Source: Micropepsaceae bacterium | GTDB lineage: Bacteria; Pseudomonadota; Alphaproteobacteria; Micropepsales; Micropepsaceae | DNA length: 13,746 bases | Direction: 5' to 3' | Assembly (NCBI GenBank): GCA_025450355.1 | Contig: JANWHR010000009.1 | Span: 1-13,746, forward strand | Shown here: positions 5,768 to 12,900 of the stretch, piece after piece | How positions within the stretch are numbered: the stretch's first letter is position 1 | Layout: each line of letters starts with the position of its first letter | Notes under the pieces: model-generated | Databases searched by the model: none | The model's input: only the letters and a program-made list of their open reading frames with translations | Told to the model about the DNA's origin: nothing | Translations under genes and position numbers: made by a program

Positions 5768-8700
5768 TCAGACTGATTCCACTTCGGCAACACCGGTCAA
5801 ACCCGCGATCAGATTCTTGAGCTGGGGATTCACCTGTATGCGCCGCGGTAGCACAATTTCGATTTCCCGCTGCGCGTTGCCTGGCACCACCAGTGTGACC
5901 AGACCCTTGCCTGGCGCCTTCAGCTCGCGCGCGATGAGCGGAATGGGCGCAGGATCGAGCAATCTGATCTTCAGCCCCTCGCCTGCCTGAGCCACCGCCA
6001 CATCAAGATCTTCGATGGAAATTGCGCGGAGTTTCAGTTCGTCTTCCACCCAGTCTCCGACGACGCGCAAAAGCACGGGGCGGCCGATTTCCAGAAGCTG
6101 ACGTGAACTCATCAGCACCTCTGAAAAGACCATCACCTCAAACATTCCGGTGGGGTCCGACAGCGCGACGAAAGCGAAGGGATCACCGCTTTTGCCCCGG
6201 CGTTCCTGGCGCCGGATCACCGTGCCTGCGATGGTTGCCTTGACGGACGAACGGCGCACGTCGGCGGCCAGCTCGGCAAAAGACGCAACACCCAAACGCT
6301 TCAGCGCGACCGCATATCCGTCCATTGGGTGACCCGAGAGATAGAAGCCGATCGCCGAAAATTCCTCCGCCAGCCGTTCATGCGGCGCCCAGTCGTCAAC
6401 GGGCGCCAGTGCCGGAGCGTTCGCCGGGACGTCTGACGCGGCGCCAAACAGGCTCGTTTGGCCGGCGTTGCGGTCACGCATATTACGGACGGCGTGACTG
6501 AGAATGGTGTCGGCACTTTCCACAAGCTGCCGCCGGTTGGAATGGATTGCGTCAAACGCACCCGCTCGCACCAAACTCTCGAACGCGCGCTTGTTCACCA
6601 GTTTCGGATCAATTCGCGTCGCAAAATCCGCGATATCCCGGAACAGACCGCCACGATCGCGGAGCTCCACAACATGCTCCATGGCCTGCGGTCCAACATT
6701 CTTGACCGCCGCGAGCGCATAGTTGATCGCCCCCTGTCGTCCCGTTCCGCCGTCTTCCTGCGCCTCGCAGGAGAAGAACACCTGCGATTGATTGATGTCG
6801 GGGGGCCGCACGGCAATGCCCAACCGGCGCGCCTCCTGACGAAAAACATTCAGGCGGTCGGAATTGCCGATGTCCAGCGTCATGGAGGCGGCAAGGAATT
6901 CAACGGGGTAATTGGCCTTCAGATAGGCGGTCTGATAGGCGACCTGAGCGTAGGCCGCGGCGTGACCCTTGTTGAATCCGTAGCCGGCAAATTTCGCTGC
7001 CTGGTCGAAGATCTGGCCGGCGATCTCGCTGGCGATGTCATTCTTCACCGCACCCGCAACGAATTTCTCGCGCATCACCGCCATTTTTGCGGCGATCTTT
7101 TTTCCCATGGCGTGGCGGAGCAAATCCGCCTCTCCCATGGAGAAACCTGCGAGCTCGCGCGCGATGCGCATGACGTCTTCCTGATATGTCATCACGCCGA
7201 ACGTATCGCGCAGGATCGGCTCAAGATTCGGGTGCAGATATTCGGGCTTTTCGCGACCGTGCTTGCAGGCGATGTATTTTGGAATGGAGTCCATCGGCCC
7301 AGGGCGATAGAGCGCGACAAGGGCCACGAGATCGTTGATGTGATCGGGCCTCAGGCGCTTCAGCAGGTCCCGCATGCCCTGGCTTTCCAACTGGAACACG
7401 CCAACGCTTTCGCCACGGGCAAGCATTTCAAAACTTGCCTTGTCGCTGAAATCGATGCGCTGAGTGTCGATGTCGATTCCGCGCCGTTTCAGCAGTGCTT
7501 CCGCCTTTGCGATGACCGTCAGCGTCTTGAGGCCAAGAAAATCGAATTTCACCAGGCCGGCCTTCTCCGCATCCTGGAAATCGAATTGCGTAACCGGCAT
7601 TTCCGAGCGCGGATCGCGGTAGAGCGGCACGATTTCATCCAGCGGACGATCGCCGATCACGACGCCTGCCGGATGGGTGGACGCGTGCCGGTAAAATCCC
7701 TCAATCTTCTGTACGATCGCAAACAGTTGCCGCACACGGTCATCTTCATCCGCAGCCTGTTTGAGCCGCGGCTCGCCGGCGATGGCCCTTTCCAGCGAGA
7801 TGCTCTTGCCCGGCGGATTTGGAATGAGCTTCGCGAGCCGGTCCACCAATCCAAAAGGAAGCTGCATGACGCGCCCGACATCGCGAACCGCGGCCCTCGC
7901 CTGAAGCGAACCGAGCGCGATGATGTGGCCTACGCGGTCGCTGCCGTATTTTGACCTGACATAACGTATCACTTCGTCCCGCCGCTCCTGGCAGAAGTCG
8001 ATGTCAAAATCCGGCATCGAAATGCGTTCGGGATTGAGAAATCGCTCGAACACAAGGCCGAAGCGAATCGGGTCGAGATTGGTGATATCCAGCGCCCATG
8101 CCACCAGTGAAGTAGCGCCCGAGCCGCGCACGCCCACCGGAATCGAATTGGCGCGGGTCCATTTCATGAAATCCGAGACAATCAGGAAATACCCCGGAAA
8201 TCCCATTTCGGTGATGACTCGCAATTCATAATCCAGGCGGTCCCGGTAGGTCTTTTCGTCCGCGAACAGACCATGTTCGCGAAACCGCCGCCGAAGCCCG
8301 GACTCCGCCTGCACCCGCAGTTCCTGGTCGGGCGGTAAACCCGAATCGGGAACGAATTGCGGAAGGATCGGCGCATGGCGTCTGGGCCGAAAGGCGCAAC
8401 GGCGCGCGATCTCGACGGTCGTGGCGATCGCCTCCGGCAAATCCGCGAATAGCGCCGCCATTTCCTCAGCCGTTTTGAAACGGTGCTCGCGTGTCAGCCG
8501 CCGGCGATCATCGACGTCCAGATACGTGCCCCCGGCGATGCAGAGCAGTACGTCGCTGGCCTCATACATATCCTCGCCGGCGAAATGCGCATCATTGGTG
8601 GCAACCAGCGGCAAGTCTTTGCGATAGGCAAGTGCAATCAGCGCCGCTTCTATCGCGGACTCATCCGGAAGCCCATGCCGCTGAAGTTCCACATACAGAC

Positions 8701-9235
8701 GATCGCCATAGCACTCTGCGAGCCGCTCAAGTATCCGCTCCGCGGCTTCCGGCTGTCCGGCGGCCAGAAGCTGGTTCACCGGACCTTCGCTGCCGCCAGT
8801 CAAAAGAATCAGCCCCTTTGAAAACCGGGCCAGCTGATCCAGAGTTGCGTGCGGCGCATCCTCCGGCGCGACATCGATATATGCGCCGGATAGCAGCTTC
8901 GAGAGTTGCACATATCCTTCCGCGTCTTTTACCAGCAGCGCGACCGAAGGATAGCTGCGCGACGGCTGACCGTGGCGGGCGGGGGAGGCGATATCGTCCG
9001 GCAGAGAAATCGCGAGCGTGACGCCCACAATCGGCTGAATGCCTTCTTCTGCAAGCGCAGCCGATATCTCATAGGTCCCAAACAGATTGTTCGTGTCGGT
9101 CACGGCGACGGCAGGCATGCGTAGCCGCCGTGCCGTTTCCGCCAGCTCTTTGGGACGGATTGCGCCCTCGAGCAGGCTGAAAATGCTCCGCACGCGCAAA
9201 TGTACGAATTTTGCGTGACCGGCTGATCGCGTCAT
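5768..9235 (-). CDS. dnaE: DNA polymerase III alpha subunit (replicative DnaE1 type)
   Basis: This is the catalytic subunit of the chromosomal replicase. The 1155 residues match E. coli DnaE (1160). In order: an N-terminal PHP domain beginning at FVHLRVRS; the polymerase core with catalytic Asp409 and Asp411 in PDFDIDF and Asp565 in KFDFLGL; the GVFQLESQGM and YRPGPM blocks; helix-hairpin-helix; a clamp-binding motif QTSLF at 926-930; and an OB fold around ATIAGTVIRRQERRGKSGD. In the PHP segment, Arg replaces the His of the E. coli-like RVHS. With no exonuclease motif apparent, proofreading would come from a separate DnaQ. I chose ATG 9235 because homologous proteins begin a few residues before the FVHLR strand. 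A GTG at 9343 would add 36 residues and overlap lolD. No Shine-Dalgarno precedes 9235, and a CATAAT lies 7 nt upstream. Confidence 0.97.
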   Translation of the reverse strand: MTRSAGHAKFVHLRVRSIFSLLEGAIRPKELAETARRLRMPAVAVTDTNNLFGTYEISAALAEEGIQPIVGVTLAISLPDDIASPARHGQPSRSYPSVALLVKDAEGYVQLSKLLSGAYIDVAPEDAPHATLDQLARFSKGLILLTGGSEGPVNQLLAAGQPEAAERILERLAECYGDRLYVELQRHGLPDESAIEAALIALAYRKDLPLVATNDAHFAGEDMYEASDVLLCIAGGTYLDVDDRRRLTREHRFKTAEEMAALFADLPEAIATTVEIARRCAFRPRRHAPILPQFVPDSGLPPDQELRVQAESGLRRRFREHGLFADEKTYRDRLDYELRVITEMGFPGYFLIVSDFMKWTRANSIPVGVRGSGATSLVAWALDITNLDPIRFGLVFERFLNPERISMPDFDIDFCQERRDEVIRYVRSKYGSDRVGHIIALGSLQARAAVRDVGRVMQLPFGLVDRLAKLIPNPPGKSISLERAIAGEPRLKQAADEDDRVRQLFAIVQKIEGFYRHASTHPAGVVIGDRPLDEIVPLYRDPRSEMPVTQFDFQDAEKAGLVKFDFLGLKTLTVIAKAEALLKRRGIDIDTQRIDFSDKASFEMLARGESVGVFQLESQGMRDLLKRLRPDHINDLVALVALYRPGPMDSIPKYIACKHGREKPEYLHPNLEPILRDTFGVMTYQEDVMRIARELAGFSMGEADLLRHAMGKKIAAKMAVMREKFVAGAVKNDIASEIAGQIFDQAAKFAGYGFNKGHAAAYAQVAYQTAYLKANYPVEFLAASMTLDIGNSDRLNVFRQEARRLGIAVRPPDINQSQVFFSCEAQEDGGTGRQGAINYALAAVKNVGPQAMEHVVELRDRGGLFRDIADFATRIDPKLVNKRAFESLVRAGAFDAIHSNRRQLVESADTILSHAVRNMRDRNAGQTSLFGAASDVPANAPALAPVDDWAPHERLAEEFSAIGFYLSGHPMDGYAVALKRLGVASFAELAADVRRSSVKATIAGTVIRRQERRGKSGDPFAFVALSDPTGMFEVMVFSEVLMSSRQLLEIGRPVLLRVVGDWVEDELKLRAISIEDLDVAVAQAGEGLKIRLLDPAPIPLIARELKAPGKGLVTLVVPGNAQREIEIVLPRRIQVNPQLKNLIAGLTGVAEVESV

Positions 9236-9256
9236 GGCGGTGATTATGAATGATTC
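9236..9256 (-). promoter_or_regulatory. Candidate leaderless promoter of dnaE with a GANTC site
   Basis: The dnaE ATG has no purine-rich ribosome-binding site. CATAAT (9248-9243, minus strand) ends 7 nt before the ATG, which would place the transcription start on the A of the start codon. A GAATC (GANTC, the CcrM methylation sequence of many alphaproteobacteria) lies at 9252-9256, in the spacer just upstream. No good -35 sits 17 nt upstream; the nearest TTGACC is about 22 nt away. Suggestive only, since dnaE may simply be co-transcribed with lolCD. Confidence 0.3.
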
Positions 9257-9314
9257 GGGCGCGAATTCCCGGTCAAATTCCTGCGCGGCAGGCGGTTTCC
9301 ACAGGCGCTTTTCG

Positions 9315-10007
9315 TCAGGCTGCCACCTTTTCGGCCAATGCACCCTGATCGAGCAAAAGTACGCGGTCCATTTTTCGCGTCAGTTCATAATTGTGCGTCG
9401 CAATCAGCGCCGAAAGTCCCTCCCGCCGCACCAGTTCGATCAGCATGTCGAACACCGCGTCCGCAGTGCCCGGATCGAGATTCCCGGTTGGTTCGTCCGC
9501 CAGCAACACGCGCGGTGAATTTGCCAGGGCGCGCGCAATCGCCACCCGCTGCTGTTCGCCACCGGACAGTTGTGCCGGCCGGTGGGTAAGCCGCTCCGAC
9601 AGACCGACCAGCCCCAGCAGCCGCCGGGCCTCCCTGATCGCCTCGCTTCGGCTGACGCCGGCAATTCTCCGGGGCATCGCGACGTTCTCTTCGGCCGTGA
9701 ATTCGGGCAACAGGTGATGGGCCTGATAAACGAAGCCGAGCGCCCTGCGCCGCTGCTCCGTCCGGCGGCGCTCCGGCAATCGGGATACCGCTTCACCGTC
9801 GATGAACACCTCGCCTGCCGTCGGCGTCTCCAGCAGACCCGCTATGTGCAGCAGCGATGACTTTCCGGCGCCGGATTGGCCTACAAGTCCGACGATTTCG
9901 CCTTGGGCAAGGGCAAAAGAAATGTCGCGGAACACGACGAGGTCCCGTCCACCCTGTTTGTATATCCGCGCAACGTGATCCAGCCGCAGTGGGCCATAAT
10001 TATTCAT
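9315..10007 (-). CDS. lolD: Lipoprotein-releasing system ATP-binding protein LolD
   Basis: This is the ATPase of the Lol ABC complex, which extracts outer-membrane-destined lipoproteins from the inner membrane and hands them to LolA. The 230-residue protein has Walker A GQSGAGKS at 43-50, Q-loop Gln95, the LolD-type segment HHLLPEFTAEENV at 97-109 (coupling to the permease), ABC signature LSGGEQQ at 147-153, Walker B VLLADE at 167-172, and the switch His205. The HHLLPEFTA block separates it from other MacB/FtsE-type ATPases. Its ATG overlaps the end of the upstream permease gene by 8 bp, and it ends 79 bp before the chosen dnaE start. Confidence 0.95.
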   Translation of the reverse strand: MNNYGPLRLDHVARIYKQGGRDLVVFRDISFALAQGEIVGLVGQSGAGKSSLLHIAGLLETPTAGEVFIDGEAVSRLPERRRTEQRRRALGFVYQAHHLLPEFTAEENVAMPRRIAGVSRSEAIREARRLLGLVGLSERLTHRPAQLSGGEQQRVAIARALANSPRVLLADEPTGNLDPGTADAVFDMLIELVRREGLSALIATHNYELTRKMDRVLLLDQGALAEKVAA

Positions 10008-11262
10008 AACGGAGCGCTTCTACCGGATCGAGCCTGGCCGCGCGCCATGACGGATAGAGCGTGGCAAGGAAGGACAGCGAAAGCGCCATGGCGATGACGG
10101 AGATCACCTCGTAGGGGTCGACCTTGGCCGGCATCTGGCTGAGAAAGTAGATCGTCGGATCGAACAGTGTCGTGCCCGTGATGCGCGAGAGGAACTGGCG
10201 AATCGTTTCAATATTGGCGCAGAACAGAACGCCAATGATGACGCCCAGAACCGTGCCGGTGGTTCCGATGAATGCGCCCGCGATGAAGAAGACCCTCATG
10301 ACGGCGCCCTTGCTTGCGCCCATGGTGCGGAGAATCGCGATGTCGCCGCCCTTGTCCTTCACCAGCATGATCAGTCCGGAAATGATATTCAACGCCGCAA
10401 CCAGAATGATCAGTGTCAGGATCAGGAACATGACATTGCGTTCGACGGTCAGCGCGCCGAACAGGCTCGAATTCATCTGCTGCCAGTCGATCAGCCTTGC
10501 CGTCGGCCCCGCGGCCCGCGCCACGGGAAGCCGCCATTGCGCGACGTCGTCGGGCTTCGTGACCATGACCTCGATTCCCTGCACCGCATCGCCCAATCCG
10601 AAGAAGAGCTGCGCTTCGCTCAGCGGCATAAAGATGAAGGTCTCGTCATATTCCGACATGCCGATCTTGAAGGTGCCAGCCACGCGATAGGTCTTCATGC
10701 GCGGCGTCGATCCGAACGGCGTCGCATCGCCATTCGGCGCAACCAGGGTCACGGTCATGCCCGGAACAACGCCCAGCTTTTCCGCCAGCCGGGAGCCAAG
10801 AATCACGGAGTCATCCTTGCCGAAATTCGCGAGCACCTGCGGTGCGACGGTCGAGGATACGGTTGTCAGACGTTTCAGACCGCCCGGTTCCAGCCCGCGA
10901 ACCAGCGCGCCGGCAGACTGACCCTGCGAATTGACCAGCACCTGGCCCTCGATGAACGGCGTTGCATTGGTGACGCCGGGAATTTGCCGCATCTTCGCGA
11001 CGGTCGTGTCATAGTCCGGAATGCTGCCTGTGATGCTTTGCACGATGATGTGGCCATTGAGTCCCAGGATTCTGCCCAGCAGTTCCGCGCGGAAGCCATT
11101 CATGACGCTCATCACAATGATCAGCGTCGCCACACCCAATGCGATTCCAATCAGGGAAAAGCCGGATATCACGGAAATGAAGCTTTCCTGGCGCCTGGCA
11201 CGCAAATAGCGCCCGGCAACCAGCCATTCAAAACCGGAAAATGGAGGCGAGTTATTGGCCAT
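10000..11262 (-). CDS. Lipoprotein-releasing ABC transporter permease, LolC/LolE family
   Basis: This is the membrane subunit partnered with LolD. The 420-residue protein has the family layout: an N-terminal helix at about 28-54 (SGFSLIGIALGVATLIIVMS), a periplasmic domain of some 220 residues, then three FtsX-type helices (about 276-300, 320-345 and 385-408). The conserved KDKGGDIAILRTMGAS coupling-helix region lies between helices two and three, and the end is YPSWRAARLDPVEALRYE. Only one permease gene lies beside lolD, whereas E. coli has both lolC and lolE, so a homodimeric permease is likely unless a second copy lies elsewhere. The ATG at 11262 is preceded by a modest AAGAAGAG. It reads divergently from proS. 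I leave the symbol blank because LolC, LolE and hybrid LolF cannot be separated here. Confidence 0.93.
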   Translation of the reverse strand: MANNSPPFSGFEWLVAGRYLRARRQESFISVISGFSLIGIALGVATLIIVMSVMNGFRAELLGRILGLNGHIIVQSITGSIPDYDTTVAKMRQIPGVTNATPFIEGQVLVNSQGQSAGALVRGLEPGGLKRLTTVSSTVAPQVLANFGKDDSVILGSRLAEKLGVVPGMTVTLVAPNGDATPFGSTPRMKTYRVAGTFKIGMSEYDETFIFMPLSEAQLFFGLGDAVQGIEVMVTKPDDVAQWRLPVARAAGPTARLIDWQQMNSSLFGALTVERNVMFLILTLIILVAALNIISGLIMLVKDKGGDIAILRTMGASKGAVMRVFFIAGAFIGTTGTVLGVIIGVLFCANIETIRQFLSRITGTTLFDPTIYFLSQMPAKVDPYEVISVIAMALSLSFLATLYPSWRAARLDPVEALRYE

Positions 11263-11340
11263 GTTGGCTCTTCTTGTGTCCGTCGTGTTGCGTTAGTTCT
11301 ACCTTATGCATAACGGTAATTTGGCCAATTGGAGCCCTGG
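11263..11340. promoter_or_regulatory. Divergent lolC/proS promoter region with palindromes
   Basis: This 78-bp spacer must hold signals for both directions. It contains a perfect 10-bp palindrome TTATGCATAA (11304-11313) and an 8-bp palindrome TTGGCCAA (11321-11328). The first offers a -10-like CATAA on each strand, but neither has a convincing -35 at 17 nt; TTGCGT at 11288-11293 is the best candidate on the plus strand, with a short spacer of 15 nt. GGAG at 11331-11334 is the proS ribosome-binding site. The promoter positions are guesses; the palindromes are seen directly. Confidence 0.4.
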
Positions 11341-12900
11341 ATGCAAAGAGCTTTAGCCACACTGCGCGAGGCGAACGGCAAATCCAACTTCGCGGAGTGG
11401 TATCAGGCGGTCGTCCGCGAAGCCGATCTGGCCGAAACCTCACCGGTCCGGGGATCGATGATCATCAAACCCTGGGGATACGGAATCTGGGAGCAGATTC
11501 AGCGGCAACTCGATGGCCGGATTAAGGAAACAGGGCACGACAACTGTTATTTCCCGCTTTTTATCCCGCTCTCCTTCATCGCCAAAGAAGCGGAGCACGT
11601 CGAGGGATTCGCAAAGGAAATGGCCGTGGTCACGCATCACCGGCTGAAGAAGTCTGGCGGCAACCTGATTCCCGATCCGGAGGCCCGGCTGGAAGAACCG
11701 CTGGTCGTACGCCCGACTTCGGAAACCATTATTGGCGATGCTTTTTCCCGTTGGATCAAAAGCCACCGCGATCTGCCACTGCTGATCAACCAGTGGGCGA
11801 ATGTGGTGCGCTGGGAAATGCGCCCGAGACTTTTCCTGCGCACGTCCGAAGTCCTTTGGCAGGAGGGGCATACGGCGCACGCGGATGGTTCGGAAGCAAT
11901 GGCGGAAGCGTTGAGCATTTTGGAGTTGTACCGCGAATTTGCGGAAAGTGTGCTCGCCATGCCCGTCATCGCCGGGGAAAAACCCGCCAATGAAAGATTT
12001 CCGGGAGCGGTGAATACTTATTCGATCGAAGCGATGATGCAGGACGGGAAGGCGCTTCAGGCAGGCACGTCACATTACCTCGGCACGCATTTCGCCGAAG
12101 CGCAAAACATCCGCTTCCAGAATGAGGCCGGCGAACTGACGCCGTGCCACACCACCAGCTGGGGCGTATCGACGCGCCTGATCGGCGGGGTCATCATGGT
12201 CCATGGCGATGACGACGGGTTGCGGGCCCCGCCTGCGATTGCGCCGCGCCAGATCGTGATTGTGCCGATGCTGCGCAACAAGCCCGAAGACGCCGCCGTG
12301 CTCGGTTACTGCGAATCGCTCGATCGCGAACTCGTCCGCCAAACCGCGCTAGGTGATCGCCTACGGGTTCAAGTGGACCGGAAGGACATCAAATCGGCGG
12401 ACAAGCGCTGGAATTGGGTGCGGCGCGGCGCGCCCATCATCATCGAGATCGGTCCGCGCGACGTGGCCAGCGGGCAAGTGACATACATGCGGCGAGACCG
12501 CTTGCGCGACGGCGACAGAGTGGTGTCTGCCACCGTCCCACGCGAGAAATTCATGGCAGAGGCGGCAGGTGTGCTCACCGAAATCCAGGTCCGGCTGTTC
12601 TCGGAGGCAAAAACCCGTCTGGACGGCAACATCCGGAGCGACATCAGGAGTTTTGACGAACTGTCCGAATATTTTTCCGGCGCGGGAGAGGACGAGGAAT
12701 CGGTCGAATTCCGCGGTTGGGTACGCCTGCCATGGTCCCGGCCATCCGGCGCAGCGCTCGACCAAATCGACGAACGGCTGAAACAGTTGAAGCTCACGAT
12801 TCGAAATGCTCCGCTCGGTCAGAGCGAAGCACCGCTGGGCAAGTGCATCTTTACCGGCCAGCCCGCGGTTCAGGAAATCCTCATCGCGCGGGCATATTGA
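11341..12900 (+). CDS. proS: Prolyl-tRNA synthetase, archaeal/eukaryotic-like type
   Basis: This class IIa synthetase charges tRNA-Pro. The 519-residue protein is of the archaeal/eukaryotic-like type (as in Thermus), not the roughly 440-residue short form typical of many alphaproteobacteria. Diagnostic segments are NFAEWYQAVVREADL near the start, RPTSET at 124-129, motif 2 FLRTSEVLWQEGHTAHA at 165-181, QAGTSHYLG at 240-248, and motif 3 GVSTRLIGGVIMVHGDD at 275-291. The anticodon-binding domain and a C-terminal domain follow, ending in the terminal Tyr typical of this type. The four zinc-binding cysteines usual in that C-terminal domain are mostly absent; only Cys502 remains. No YbaK-like editing insertion is visible. 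GGAG (11331-11334) sits 6 nt before ATG 11341; an in-frame TTG at 11329 overlaps that site and is rejected. The 3' end overlaps the converging transporter gene by 20 bp. Confidence 0.96.
   Translation: MQRALATLREANGKSNFAEWYQAVVREADLAETSPVRGSMIIKPWGYGIWEQIQRQLDGRIKETGHDNCYFPLFIPLSFIAKEAEHVEGFAKEMAVVTHHRLKKSGGNLIPDPEARLEEPLVVRPTSETIIGDAFSRWIKSHRDLPLLINQWANVVRWEMRPRLFLRTSEVLWQEGHTAHADGSEAMAEALSILELYREFAESVLAMPVIAGEKPANERFPGAVNTYSIEAMMQDGKALQAGTSHYLGTHFAEAQNIRFQNEAGELTPCHTTSWGVSTRLIGGVIMVHGDDDGLRAPPAIAPRQIVIVPMLRNKPEDAAVLGYCESLDRELVRQTALGDRLRVQVDRKDIKSADKRWNWVRRGAPIIIEIGPRDVASGQVTYMRRDRLRDGDRVVSATVPREKFMAEAAGVLTEIQVRLFSEAKTRLDGNIRSDIRSFDELSEYFSGAGEDEESVEFRGWVRLPWSRPSGAALDQIDERLKQLKLTIRNAPLGQSEAPLGKCIFTGQPAVQEILIARAY

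Noticed and set aside
6458..7954. 498-codon open frame on the plus strand
   Set aside because: It is wholly antisense to the well-conserved polymerase core of dnaE. The translation has no recognisable motif, and such frames are common opposite GC-rich genes.
9235..9343. GTG start at 9343 for dnaE (36 extra residues)
   Set aside because: It would overlap lolD by 29 bp, the extra residues resemble nothing in DnaE, and the family normally begins a few residues before FVHLR.
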